In this document: piece after piece, positions 54,979 through 63,007 of the stretch
Layout: each line of letters opens with the position of its first letter
Position numbering within the stretch: the first letter of the stretch is position 1
Assembly (NCBI RefSeq): GCF_017309955.1
Contig: NZ_CP021247.1
Span: 1,637,001 to 1,701,000, forward strand
Length of the DNA: 64,000 bases
Source of the DNA: Novosphingobium sp. KA1
GTDB taxonomy: Bacteria > Pseudomonadota > Alphaproteobacteria > Sphingomonadales > Sphingomonadaceae
Direction of reading: 5' to 3'
Program-made: the position numbers and the translations under genes
Notes under the pieces: generated by a model
Database searches by the model: none
Seen by the model: the letters and a program-made list of their open reading frames with translations, nothing else
What the model was told of the DNA's origin: nothing

Positions 54979-56142
54979 ATGGCCGGTCTCGATGCGCAGC
55001 AATTGCTGGCACAAGCGCAGCAAATCACCGGCCTTTCCGACTGGGCGGATGACGGTTTTCCGGACCGCTTCGCCCTCGCGGCGGCGCACATCAACACCGT
55101 CGCCATGGACGCGGCAGGCCGCGCGGCGGCGGCGGACAACCTGCTCTGGCTGCTGACCGATCGCCTGCGCTTCTTCGAGGATCGCAAGCGCTTCGCGCTG
55201 GCCGATGAAGCGATCGAGCGCCCGATGTTTGTCAGCGGCGAACCCCGCTCGGGCACGACGCTGATGCATGCGCTGCTCGCGGCCGATCCCGGAGCGCGGG
55301 CGCTGCGGTTCTGGGAGGTCATGCATCCCTCGCCGCCGCCGGGGACGGTGGAAACCCCTGATCCCCGCATCGCCGCCGCCGATGCCGAATGGCGCGAGAT
55401 CAACGCGAAAATGCCGCGCTGGCTGCATTGCCACCCCTACAACGACATGCTCGGCAACGGTCTGCCGGAGGACGAACGCACCTGGGCCTTCGACTTCCGG
55501 GTGATGACACCCACGGCATGGTGGCGCGTGCCGATGCAGACCCTCTCCTTCGGCCTGCCCACCGATCCGCCCGCGCAGTACCGCATCCACAAGGCCATGC
55601 TGCAGGCGTTGCAATACCGGCGCCCCAGCCGCCACTGGGTGCTGAAGGGCTTCCACACCACGCGGCTGGGAGCCTTCTTCGATACCTATCCCGATGCCTC
55701 GCTGGTGTGGCTGCACCGCGATCCGGTGATGGTTGCGGCCAGTTCGACGATGATGATGGCGGACATCATGGACGGCATTGTCGGCAGGATCGATCTGGTG
55801 AAGGAAGCCCGCGCCCATCTCGAACGCGTGCGCTGGTCGATCGGCCAGACCATGGCCCATCCGCTGGCGAACGACCCGCGCATCCACCACGTTCGCTACC
55901 GCGACTTCGTGGCCGATCCGATCGGCGTGATTCGCGATTACTACGCTTTCGCCCGGCGCCCCTTGACGCCCGCGGCCGAGGCGGCGATGCGGCGTTACCT
56001 CGCCGAGAACAAGGGCGACCGCCACGGCACGTTTCATTACTCGGCCCAGGTGCTGGTCGATGCCGGCTACGACATCGATGCGCTCAACGCGGAGTTCGCG
56101 CCGTTTCGCGCGCGTTACGGCGTCGAGATCGAACAGCGCTGA
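54979..56142 (+). CDS. Sulfotransferase family protein
   Basis: 387 residues. The 5'-phosphosulfate loop SGEPRSGTTLMHALL (about residue 90) binds PAPS. VWLHRDPVMVAASSTMMM supplies the 3'-phosphate motif (RDP and Ser), as in sulfotransferase family 3. It follows the LLM gene by one base. The acceptor is unknown; a steroid, phenol or lipid is possible. It may protect an intermediate or mark it for export. Confidence 0.9.
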   Translation: MAGLDAQQLLAQAQQITGLSDWADDGFPDRFALAAAHINTVAMDAAGRAAAADNLLWLLTDRLRFFEDRKRFALADEAIERPMFVSGEPRSGTTLMHALLAADPGARALRFWEVMHPSPPPGTVETPDPRIAAADAEWREINAKMPRWLHCHPYNDMLGNGLPEDERTWAFDFRVMTPTAWWRVPMQTLSFGLPTDPPAQYRIHKAMLQALQYRRPSRHWVLKGFHTTRLGAFFDTYPDASLVWLHRDPVMVAASSTMMMADIMDGIVGRIDLVKEARAHLERVRWSIGQTMAHPLANDPRIHHVRYRDFVADPIGVIRDYYAFARRPLTPAAEAAMRRYLAENKGDRHGTFHYSAQVLVDAGYDIDALNAEFAPFRARYGVEIEQR

Positions 56143-56951
56143 TGCACCCGCGCGTCAGCCTTCACCAGGTGGCCATGATGGAGCGGGAGACCGGGGCCTT
56201 TCTCGAATTCTGCGGCGCGCTGGGGGTTCGGCATGCCACTCTCGTGTCCCCGCTCCTGCTGCAGGAAAACGCGTTCCATGCTGCACGCGAGGCGGTGCAG
56301 CATGGAGCTGTCCGGATCGGCTGCATCAACCACCCCTTTGCTCTCCATCCCGACCTTGAGCGCGACAGCGGCACTGCCGCGCAGGGGCTCCTCCGCGTGA
56401 TCGACATGGCCGCCGCGCTCGGCGCGCCGTCCATCTACCTCATCACCGGCGGACGCGGTGCGCTGTCGTGGGAGCAGGCGGCAACCCGCTTTGAGGGCCT
56501 CCTCGCTCCGTGCCGCGAACATGCCGCGAGGCAGGGTATCGCCTTGCTGGTAGAGAACGCCTCGCCGCTCCTGGTGGACATCCACATCGCCCACAGCCTG
56601 CCCGATACGCTGCGACTGGCACGGCGCGCGCAGATAGGCCTCTGCATCGATCTCCACGCCTGCTGGATGGAAGCGGACCTCGATGCAAAGCTGGCCGAGG
56701 CCCTCCCTCTTGCCGGCCTCATACAGGTGAGCGACCATATCCCCGGCGACCGCGGCACGCCCTGCCGCGCGGTTCCCGGCGACGGCGCCGTGCCGCTGGA
56801 GACGATCCTGCGCGGCGTGCTGGACCTGGGCTATACCGGCCTGCTCGATCTCGAACTGCTCGGCCCGCGCATCGAGGCCGAGGGCGCGCCAGCCGCCTGC
56901 ACCCGCGCCGCCCACACCCTTTCCGATCTCCTCACCAGGCTGGGAGCCTGA
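56142..56951 (+). CDS. Sugar phosphate isomerase/epimerase-like TIM-barrel protein
   Basis: 269 residues, start in the sulfotransferase stop (TGATG). PSIYLITGGRG, GIALLVENASPLLVDIH (metal-binding Glu and His), IGLCIDLHACWMEAD (Asp/His) and LIQVSDHIPGDRGTPCRAVPG belong to the xylose-isomerase-like AP endonuclease 2 fold. Many such proteins isomerise sugar acids, ketones or aromatic-pathway intermediates. The substrate is not readable here. Confidence 0.85.
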   Translation: MHPRVSLHQVAMMERETGAFLEFCGALGVRHATLVSPLLLQENAFHAAREAVQHGAVRIGCINHPFALHPDLERDSGTAAQGLLRVIDMAAALGAPSIYLITGGRGALSWEQAATRFEGLLAPCREHAARQGIALLVENASPLLVDIHIAHSLPDTLRLARRAQIGLCIDLHACWMEADLDAKLAEALPLAGLIQVSDHIPGDRGTPCRAVPGDGAVPLETILRGVLDLGYTGLLDLELLGPRIEAEGAPAACTRAAHTLSDLLTRLGA

Positions 56952-56954
56952 CGC

Positions 56955-58190
56955 ATGGCCTATGGCGACGGACCCGACGATGCCGCTCTCCAGGCCGCGT
57001 GGGACAGCTTCTGCAACCGGTTGCGGCAGGCGGGCATGTCCGCCTTCAAGGACGCCAATCCGGCCAACCCGCTCCAGCGGGCCGATGCCTTCCGGTTCCT
57101 GACGCAAAACCTCGGGCAAGCCTTCGACCTTGCCCTCGAAACGCGCGATCCGGCTTTTCCCCAGATCCACCGGTTCACCACGCCGACCATGAAGCTGGGC
57201 GGCGATCTGGCCGACTTTACTTACCGGCAGGCATGGATTTGCGGCGATCACGTCTACCGTCTCAGCGGCAAGCGGGGCACCGCCCGCTGGCTCAACGTGA
57301 CGGTGCAAGGCCCGCGTCCGGACAGGATCCCCGGGACCCCGTGGCCCAGCCTTCACGAACCCTTCGGGGGCATTCCCGAGGCCAATCTGTTCGGCCATCA
57401 GATCGAAGCCGATGCCGACGGCGGCTTCGAAGTGATCGTCGGCGGGGCGCCGCGGGAGAAGAACTGGCTCCCCACCACACCGGGCACGCGCAAGCTGTTC
57501 ATCCGTGAAGCCTTCGACGCCTGGGACGAGACACCGACCACGTTCACCATCGAGCGGCTCGGCATGACGATGGTGCGCCCCCTTCCGACGCCTGCCCGGA
57601 TGATCGAGGCGACGGACTGGGCGGGCGATTTTGTCACCGGCCTGATGCGCGACTGGCCCGAGCACGCGTGGCTTACCTCGCGCGGGGTCTGCGATCCGGC
57701 CTGCCTCAACATGTTCCCGGCGGACAAAGTCGCCAACGACGCCAGCGACGCCAAACGCGGGCGTATGGCCGCACACATGGTCTGGCACCTCGAACCGGAC
57801 GAGGCGCTGATCGTCGAGATGGACTGGCATTCCGGTTTCTGGCTGTTCGGCATGGGCGGGGCGATGATGGGTTCGATGGATTATCTCTATCGCCAGGTCA
57901 GCTTCACCCCCGCCCGTACGAAAGTGGATGAAGACGGCGTAGTCCGCCTGATTCTCGCCCACCAGGACCCCGGCCTCTACAACTGGCTGGATACGCAGGG
58001 CTTCTCCGACGGCAACCTGACCTACCGTAACCTGATGAGCCAGGCGGGCGCGATTTTCCGCACGCACCTGGTGAAGGCTGTCGATCTGCCCGACCACTTG
58101 CCCGAGGTGACCGCGAAAGTCACTCCGGACGAGCGCGCCGCCCTGCTGCTGGAGCGGTATCGCGCCATCAAACTCCGCTTTGGCCTGTGA
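56955..58190 (+). CDS. Uncharacterised protein of the sulfotransferase cluster
   Basis: 411 residues, family not recognised with confidence. No signal peptide or membrane span is seen. Central beta-rich parts include ARWLNVTVQGPRPD, DGGFEVIVGGAPREKNWLP and MTMVRPLPTPARM, which loosely recalls DUF1214-type proteins. It ends the operon that starts with the LLM gene and precedes the tRNA. A role in metabolism of the same compound is inferred from position. Confidence 0.75.
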   Translation: MAYGDGPDDAALQAAWDSFCNRLRQAGMSAFKDANPANPLQRADAFRFLTQNLGQAFDLALETRDPAFPQIHRFTTPTMKLGGDLADFTYRQAWICGDHVYRLSGKRGTARWLNVTVQGPRPDRIPGTPWPSLHEPFGGIPEANLFGHQIEADADGGFEVIVGGAPREKNWLPTTPGTRKLFIREAFDAWDETPTTFTIERLGMTMVRPLPTPARMIEATDWAGDFVTGLMRDWPEHAWLTSRGVCDPACLNMFPADKVANDASDAKRGRMAAHMVWHLEPDEALIVEMDWHSGFWLFGMGGAMMGSMDYLYRQVSFTPARTKVDEDGVVRLILAHQDPGLYNWLDTQGFSDGNLTYRNLMSQAGAIFRTHLVKAVDLPDHLPEVTAKVTPDERAALLLERYRAIKLRFGL

Positions 58191-58308
58191 CCGACAAAAA
58201 TCGCAAAAAGTTCATCGCCCGTGAGTGCAAAGCCCCTTGCGCGATCTCCGCGCGCTCGGTAAAGGCGCCCCCTGTCGATCGCCCGGCTCACCGGTGCGCA
58301 TCAGATAT

Positions 58309-58384
58309 GCCGCTTTAGCTCAGTTGGTAGAGCACATCATTCGTAATGATGGGGTCACGTGTTCGAGTCACGTAAGCGGCACCA
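58309..58384 (+). tRNA. tRNA-Thr (anticodon CGU)
   Basis: 76 bases. Acceptor stem GCCGCTT pairs with AAGCGGC, D-loop TAGCTCAGTTGG, anticodon stem ATCAT/ATGAT around TTCGTAA (anticodon CGT), T-loop GTTCGAGTC, discriminator A and encoded CCA. It marks the border to lower-GC accessory DNA. Confidence 0.97.
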
Positions 58385-58592
58385 CCTTCCTTAAGGCACT
58401 TCCACCCATACATCGGCGGTTTCCCACGGGAAGGGCTTTCCAGCTTGGGGAGCGCTTGGGTCAAGGCTGGGGCGTCTTTGGGCCGGTTGCGAGGGCGGCC
58501 CCATGCCAGACCCGGATTGAGATTGACTACGCTCTAACCCACCTTTTACAGCGATCTGGCGGCAGCACATTCGCAAAGGCAGATCATCGCAA

Positions 58593-59222
58593 TCAGGGGG
58601 TCAATTGAGCTTCTGTTTCGAGATCAATGCAAGCTGCGACATCCCTCACAAACTCAATCACGCGTACAGCATCCGAGCGGTTGACCGGATTAGGGCCTTC
58701 TGCACCGGGTGGTGTGTCAACAGAATGGGCGATCAAGTCCCTACGGTCACCAATTAGCGTGAGTTCATCCCTTATATCCTCTTCCGTACGGTTTTCGTAT
58801 CTACCTGTTGCCTTCAGCCTAATTAAAATTCTTGCCCATTTTTCTTTCGGAGGGCAGGTCCATATAAAACTAAGCGCCTCTGAAATTTTGTCGGGCTTGT
58901 AGAAAGACTTGTATTGTACCGAAGCATAAATGCGCTCTTTATAGTACAAAAGTAGCTCTGTTGGAGAGAGGCTATGAGCATCTATGACGCTATGCAGTGG
59001 CAATTGAATTTGCCGGAGATTAGTCGTCAGCAGTGGAGGAGTGCGGTCGATAAGTCGTAGCCCCGCTTCTGATATTATTTCGGTCATAAATAGATCGAAA
59101 GATGATACACATACAATCCAGATATGGCGTAACGCGAAAGCATTGCTGGTCGCATCAAACGTATCCAAACATAGCTGGGCTTCTTCGACATGATTGTCAA
59201 ATCGCGATTTGGCCTCGGTCAT
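58593..59222 (-). CDS. HEPN-like putative RNase, partner of a ParA-like ATPase
   Basis: 209 residues, probably all-helical. The segment GDRRDLIAHSVDT contains the HEPN motif R-x4-H (R161, H166) in the RRDxIAH context typical of RiboL-PSP/MAE-type HEPN proteins. SSFDLFMTEI and LLLYYKERIYA look like HEPN core helices. HEPN proteins with this motif cut RNA and serve in toxin-antitoxin and anti-phage systems (family knowledge). The start overlaps the stop of the ParA-like gene upstream by 4 bases, so the two are co-translated. It has lower GC than the chromosome to its left. Confidence 0.68.
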   Translation of the reverse strand: MTEAKSRFDNHVEEAQLCLDTFDATSNAFALRHIWIVCVSSFDLFMTEIISEAGLRLIDRTPPLLTTNLRQIQLPLHSVIDAHSLSPTELLLYYKERIYASVQYKSFYKPDKISEALSFIWTCPPKEKWARILIRLKATGRYENRTEEDIRDELTLIGDRRDLIAHSVDTPPGAEGPNPVNRSDAVRVIEFVRDVAACIDLETEAQLTP

Positions 59223-60298
59223 GAGCTAGTGATAATCTCAATCTTCTCACAGATAGCAGCGAATATACTATCAAATATTGATACATTTTCTTCAACGCTA
59301 TTTTTTACGTTGCCACGTAAATCTGCTGCTCGAAGATCGTCGTCATTTATGCTGAAGACAGGTTTTCCAAATTCAGCAGCAATATGACTAACTTGGCCAA
59401 AGTCAGGGATGCGCGCTAAGGCATATAGGCGGCGCTTTGCGGGATCTGCTGCTGCTTCGGGGACCAGCACGTCGGCTGCTGCTCCATATGCTGCCTCAGG
59501 AAAGAGGCAGCCAGACATTCGCAAAGCCGGTACTAGTTCATTTTCAATTCTGTCATCGATCTCGCTTATGCGTTCGTGATATCGGCCTGCAGCTTTGCTC
59601 TTGTGCCTATTGAATCGCGAGTGCAGCGCGCCAAGAAATTTGGTTGTACCTGTTGGGAGAGGGTAGGTGGCGTCGGCGAACGCTCCACCAAATTGCTCTT
59701 GCCATTTCACCCAGCGATCGATTTCCAGCCCCAATGTCTTTAGCGACATAAGAGAGAATGGATCAGGGTTAGTCGGAACTACAAACGCATTGCTGATCAT
59801 GAAAAAGTTTTGATTTAATGCACCAAGGCCAGGATTAATGTCTATGATGCTAAAATCAATATTATGTCGCTCTTCTGCCAAAGTAATTAGGCGATTAATT
59901 GCGCCAGGAAGATTTTTCGTAACAGAAAGGGTGCCTCGTGTCTCTTGGGCGAGACTAATTTGTCCTTCGAGAGATGAGAGGTCAGGGTGACCTGGAAGAA
60001 CAAATATATTTTCTCCATTTTCCGCTACCGGACAATCAAATGCTTCAATTGGTGAGGGGCGACCTTCAAAAATTGGGCGAATTGCGTCATAGATATTATT
60101 TAGGTGAGTAGGTGAATTCTCATCATAATAATCTTCAAAATTGTCGCCGAGTGCGCGTGCTGAGAGATTAACCTGAGAGTCGCCGTCAACAAGAAGAACT
60201 CGATGCCCTCTCTGAGTGAGCTTCCATCCGATATTGTATGCGGAGGTAGTCTTTCCGACACCTCCCTTGTGATTGAACAGCAGAATTCGGATTGACAT
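59219..60298 (-). CDS. ParA/MinD-superfamily ATPase of a HEPN-linked module
   Basis: 359 residues from ATG 60298 (MSIRILLFNHKGGVGKTTSA). The deviant Walker A KGGVGKTT, the Asp pair in LLVDGDSQVNLS and Walker B in FSIIDINPGLGALNQ are intact. A C-terminal extension (about 240-359) is unlike plain ParA. Earlier starts at 60304, 60355 and 60358 are possible; the latter two have GAGGGG upstream and would add a CxxC-bearing leader. No parB gene or clear centromere follows. Instead a HEPN gene overlaps its stop, so it may sense invading nucleic acid or silence the HEPN nuclease (inference). Confidence 0.85.
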   Translation of the reverse strand: MSIRILLFNHKGGVGKTTSAYNIGWKLTQRGHRVLLVDGDSQVNLSARALGDNFEDYYDENSPTHLNNIYDAIRPIFEGRPSPIEAFDCPVAENGENIFVLPGHPDLSSLEGQISLAQETRGTLSVTKNLPGAINRLITLAEERHNIDFSIIDINPGLGALNQNFFMISNAFVVPTNPDPFSLMSLKTLGLEIDRWVKWQEQFGGAFADATYPLPTGTTKFLGALHSRFNRHKSKAAGRYHERISEIDDRIENELVPALRMSGCLFPEAAYGAAADVLVPEAAADPAKRRLYALARIPDFGQVSHIAAEFGKPVFSINDDDLRAADLRGNVKNSVEENVSIFDSIFAAICEKIEIITSS

Positions 60299-60359
60299 CA
60301 GCATCTCACATTTGGGGCAGCCGTAGACAGGCTTCAGCACATACGCTCCCCTCATCATA

Positions 60360-60381
60360 TTGCCCCTCACTCAAGGGGCAA
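60360..60381. promoter_or_regulatory. Palindrome upstream of the ParA-HEPN genes
   Basis: TTGCCCCT (60360-60367) and AGGGGCAA (60374-60381) form an 8-bp inverted repeat just before the possible upstream start codons. It could be an autoregulatory operator for the ATPase. Confidence 0.5.
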
Positions 60382-60382
60382 G

Positions 60383-60865
60383 AGCTTTGAAGATCCGGCC
60401 TTACGCAACATTGGATTGCCTGTGGTCGATCCCACGATCAGCGTTCTGACCAAGCGGTGTACGGAACAAAACGAGGAAACGAGGGTACCTTATCTGAATA
60501 GGCCAGCGATCCCTTGCGAACGCCTTGAGAACACGTCAAAAGCGTTTCGCCTTCCGTGAAAGCCGGAAGGTGGGGCGTGGAAACCCCTCTTAGCATGCTC
60601 GGTCACCAGATTTGGGGGCCGGGTGGCATGCGCGCATGTCCAGTCGGTTCTGCCGATAAAGGCGCATGCGCCTATGCTAAGTAGGTTTCCAACATCCGGC
60701 TTTGGCCGTCGCTCCCGAGAGGTACATAGGGGCGGCAGAGGGTCAAACCGACACTGCTCCTGCAAATGCGGGGGCATGAGCGTGCATCAACAGCAAGATT
60801 TTTAAGCGGTCTGTTCCGTCGCGCCCATCGGCGCGGTCGTCACCCCACGATATAAGGACAGCCAA
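60383..60865. other. Structured non-coding stretch between the ParA-HEPN module and the DUF805 gene
   Basis: No gene is convincing in these 480 bases. It contains a long interrupted inverted repeat (60559-60703) and short hairpins to its left. Possible roles are a transfer or replication origin, or an RNA. Confidence 0.55.
60559..60703. repeat. Long interrupted inverted repeat
   Basis: Left arm 60559-60596 and right arm 60674-60703 pair in three blocks: AAAGCCGGA, TGGAAACC and CTTAGCAT with their complements. The 77-base loop holds further GCATGCGC palindromes. The fold would be a long bulged stem with a structured head. Confidence 0.7.
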
Positions 60866-61432
60866 ATGATTGATGAAGAAGCTCTTCGGAGCATCGAGAA
60901 GCTCCACCAGATGAAGCAGGAAGGCATCATCTCGGAATCGGATTTTGATGCAGCAAAGCAAGACATTCTAAAAGGTCGGACCAGACCTAAGCCGAGAAGT
61001 CCGAAGCCCAATGCCTACACCCATCCGGTAGCGGAAAATGATTATTCCCTGCCGAATGACGGAGACTTCATTGAGTGGATCATGCTTCCGCTCAAAAAGT
61101 ACGCCGATTTCACAGGTAGATCGGGGCGGCGAGAATTCTGGATGTTCCAGATTTTGGTCTCTGCGGTTAGCTTCGTGTTCTTCATTTCGATACCCGAACT
61201 CTACAAGACAACTAACCTTCTGTTTGCCGCTGTATCGGGCATGGCACTGTTGGCCCTTGCCGTGCCTCAGATCGCGTTGCAGGTCCGGCGCTTCCACGAC
61301 CAAGACAAATCGGGATGGTTCGCCCTGTTCAACCTCTTTCCCTATATAGGCCCTGTGATCGTTCTGATCTTCATGCTGATCGGCGGCACCCGCTGGGAAA
61401 ACAGGTACGGCCCCGATCCGTACGAACGTTAA
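60866..61432 (+). CDS. SHOCT-DUF805 inner-membrane protein
   Basis: 188 residues with AAGGA upstream. The first 40 contain a SHOCT-type helix pair (IEKLHQMKQEGIISESDFDA, then K). The DUF805 part has YADFTGRSGRREFWMFQIL, three or four membrane helices, and the motif VRRFHDQDKSGWFAL. SHOCT parts often help oligomerise or target membrane proteins. Its function is unknown. It is the first of the small genes on the accessory element, and a strong terminator follows. Confidence 0.85.
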   Translation: MIDEEALRSIEKLHQMKQEGIISESDFDAAKQDILKGRTRPKPRSPKPNAYTHPVAENDYSLPNDGDFIEWIMLPLKKYADFTGRSGRREFWMFQILVSAVSFVFFISIPELYKTTNLLFAAVSGMALLALAVPQIALQVRRFHDQDKSGWFALFNLFPYIGPVIVLIFMLIGGTRWENRYGPDPYER

Positions 61433-61455
61433 TCAAATCCCGCAGAACACTGAAC

Positions 61456-61483
61456 GCCCTCGGATGACCTTCGGGGGCTTTTT
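61456..61483 (+). terminator. Terminator between accessory genes 1 and 2
   Basis: An 8-bp stem (GCCCTCGG with TTCGGGGGC, two G-U pairs) is followed by TTTTT. The U-run abuts CATGCCCGAAAGGA, the ribosome-binding leader of the next gene. Confidence 0.85.
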
Positions 61484-61504
61484 CATGCCCGAAAGGATTG
61501 CGCC

Positions 61505-61609
61505 ATGATCGCCAAAATCATCGCGACTCTCATCATGGCAGGCGGCTGCATCCTTGGCCTTCTCTACATTGGCAGAGCGCTTTTCATGCTCCCGCTGCTG
61601 TTCCTCTAA
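61505..61609 (+). CDS. 34-residue membrane peptide
   Basis: MIAKIIATLIMAGGCILGLL continues YIGRALFMLPLLFL. It is almost wholly hydrophobic, with one or two membrane spans. GAAAGGA precedes the ATG. Unknown family. Between terminators on both sides, so it is a single-gene unit. Small hydrophobic peptides on mobile elements include toxins and transport helpers; I cannot choose. Confidence 0.6.
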   Translation: MIAKIIATLIMAGGCILGLLYIGRALFMLPLLFL

Positions 61610-61632
61610 CAGCATCACCATTCCCACTCCCC

Positions 61633-61665
61633 AAGGCTCTCGGATCAACTCCGGGGGCCTTTTTT
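61633..61665 (+). terminator. Terminator between accessory genes 2 and 3
   Basis: An 11-bp stem (AAGGCTCTCGG with CCGGGGGCCTT, two G-U pairs) is followed by six T. It ends 17 bases before the next ATG. Confidence 0.92.
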
Positions 61666-61681
61666 GTTGGAAAACAGAATC

Positions 61682-62074
61682 ATGTTTCTAATCCGCACCC
61701 ATGAGGAAATGTCCGATGTGTCGGCTATCCTCGAAGGCAACGAAGTCCACGCCCTGCTCGAAGCCCATCTGGATCGATTGGCAGAGTATGACGGCTTCGA
61801 CCTCGAAGACCTTGCCATGATCGCCATTGTCGCGCCGGGGGATACCCTGGACAGCATCGAGTTTGACCTTGGCCGGTCCCTCATCGACAGCGCCGAAACC
61901 TTCATCCAGCCGCCCGAGATCATCCAGCGACATACCGACTGGTTCGAGGTCGCCTTCATTCTGTCCGACGACGGATTCGGACTGGTCCTCTTCGTGCCGA
62001 TCAACAGCAACACTGACGCAAAGCTGATGGCTGCAACAGAAGCAGCCTACGCGGAAGCAACGCAAGCCCCCTGA
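61682..62074 (+). CDS. Uncharacterised soluble acidic protein of the accessory element
   Basis: 130 residues beginning MFLIRTHEEMSDVSAILEGN. Acidic, with alternating strands and helices and no membrane span. GDTLDSIEFDLGRSL and GLVLFVPINSNTDAKLMAATEA are the most regular parts. I do not recognise it. ATG 61682 is chosen because it is the first ATG in frame; TTG at 61664 lies in the terminator's T-run. Confidence 0.65.
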   Translation: MFLIRTHEEMSDVSAILEGNEVHALLEAHLDRLAEYDGFDLEDLAMIAIVAPGDTLDSIEFDLGRSLIDSAETFIQPPEIIQRHTDWFEVAFILSDDGFGLVLFVPINSNTDAKLMAATEAAYAEATQAP

Positions 62075-62187
62075 CCGTCAACGGCCTCAAGGCTCAACCA
62101 ATACAGCATCTTGGCCTTGGGGCCGCCATTCATCGCGTCTGTGCCTCGCTGCATGGGCGCTTTTTCATGTCCAGAAAGGACAGCACC

Positions 62188-62442
62188 ATGCAAGTCATCG
62201 GCTACCTGCTCGCAGGCTTCCTGATCCTCGGCCTGATCGGCGCAGCGGTCAAACTACTGGTCATCCTCGCCATTGCCGGAGTGATTATCGGCTTCATCGT
62301 CAATCCCCGTGAATCGATCGGTATGATCGCTTTGCTGGCCATCATCGGCTTGGTCACGCGCTTTCCGCTGCCGGGAGCCATGATCATTCTCGCGTTGTGT
62401 ATAGTCGGCACAATGTCGAAGGCCGGGAACGTGCCCTCGTAG
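62188..62442 (+). CDS. Small multi-span membrane protein of the accessory element
   Basis: 84 residues with three or four hydrophobic segments (YLLAGFLILGLIGAAVKLLV, IAGVIIGFIVN, MIALLAIIGLV, AMIILALCIVG). ATG 62188 is preferred over 62167 because GAAAGGA sits before it in the same leader arrangement as at 61505. Unknown family. Confidence 0.65.
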   Translation: MQVIGYLLAGFLILGLIGAAVKLLVILAIAGVIIGFIVNPRESIGMIALLAIIGLVTRFPLPGAMIILALCIVGTMSKAGNVPS

Positions 62443-62848
62443 CGTCGTCGATATTCGGGGAGCGGCCCAGACAGAGCCGGTAAAGCCGGAAGGCGGGACA
62501 TCTGCAGCGTGACCACCGGCATACCGGCTCTACCCTCTTTCGGGCGGGCCGGGCGGAAATGTCGCACATCAATCAGCATGAGCGAATTCGGCTTGGCAAC
62601 ACGTCCGGACCATGCTTATAAGCCCGCCGCGCTTCGGGGCGTCTACCACAGTCTAACTATGGGAGACGTTGGCGCATCACATCTCGGTCTTCGGACCATC
62701 AAATCACATCACAAACCCGAAAAATCGTTGCGTTCGCTTTTGACAGGCGAGGTGCGTCCAGCGTTCAGCTCGGCGTATTCCCCTTCGGTGAACGTATGTT
62801 TTTTCAGCCACTTAGCCCTCGTGGGCGGTGGGATTAGGTATACGTGAT
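62443..62848. other. Intergenic stretch before the replication genes
   Basis: No reliable gene. A 10-bp inverted repeat (AGAGCCGGTA at 62473 with TACCGGCTCT at 62522) spans a 39-base loop. A coding-like fragment (KWLKKHTFTEGEYAELNAGR) can be read on the minus strand near 62720-62820 but lacks a start. Confidence 0.5.
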
Positions 62849-63007
62849 TTGACCAATAATAATGAAAACGCCGCGCCCTGCGCTGCTACCCCGTCTCGTT
62901 CCTTTGGAGCGCGCGTTGCCGCTAACTGGCAGGCAATCGTCGAACATCTGCGCAATCTGCCTCTCACGGAAGAGCCCGAGATCAATCGGGAGAGCGCCGA
63001 TGCTTGA
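62849..63007 (+). CDS. Possible 52-residue protein upstream of the primase gene
   Basis: TTG 62849 opens a frame (TNNNENAAPCAATPSRSFGA, then RVAANWQAIVEHLRNLPLTEE) ending at 63007, eight bases into the primase gene. The overlap suggests coupling, and the helical NWQAIVEHLRNL part is gene-like. The ribosome-binding site is weak and there is no homology, so this is tentative. Confidence 0.4.
   Translation: MTNNNENAAPCAATPSRSFGARVAANWQAIVEHLRNLPLTEEPEINRESADA

Noticed and set aside
59219..60298. ParA-like gene as an ordinary plasmid partition gene
   Set aside because: No ParB, no array of centromere repeats, and the next gene is a HEPN protein. The possibility remains if parB is encoded elsewhere on the element.
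62720..62840. Minus-strand coding-like fragment ending NDFSGL
   Set aside because: It looks like the C-terminal end of some protein, but no start or upstream body is present. It may be a gene remnant.
62509..62847. 112-codon plus-strand frame before the replication genes
   Set aside because: Poor codon pattern, no ribosome-binding site, and it covers an inverted repeat.
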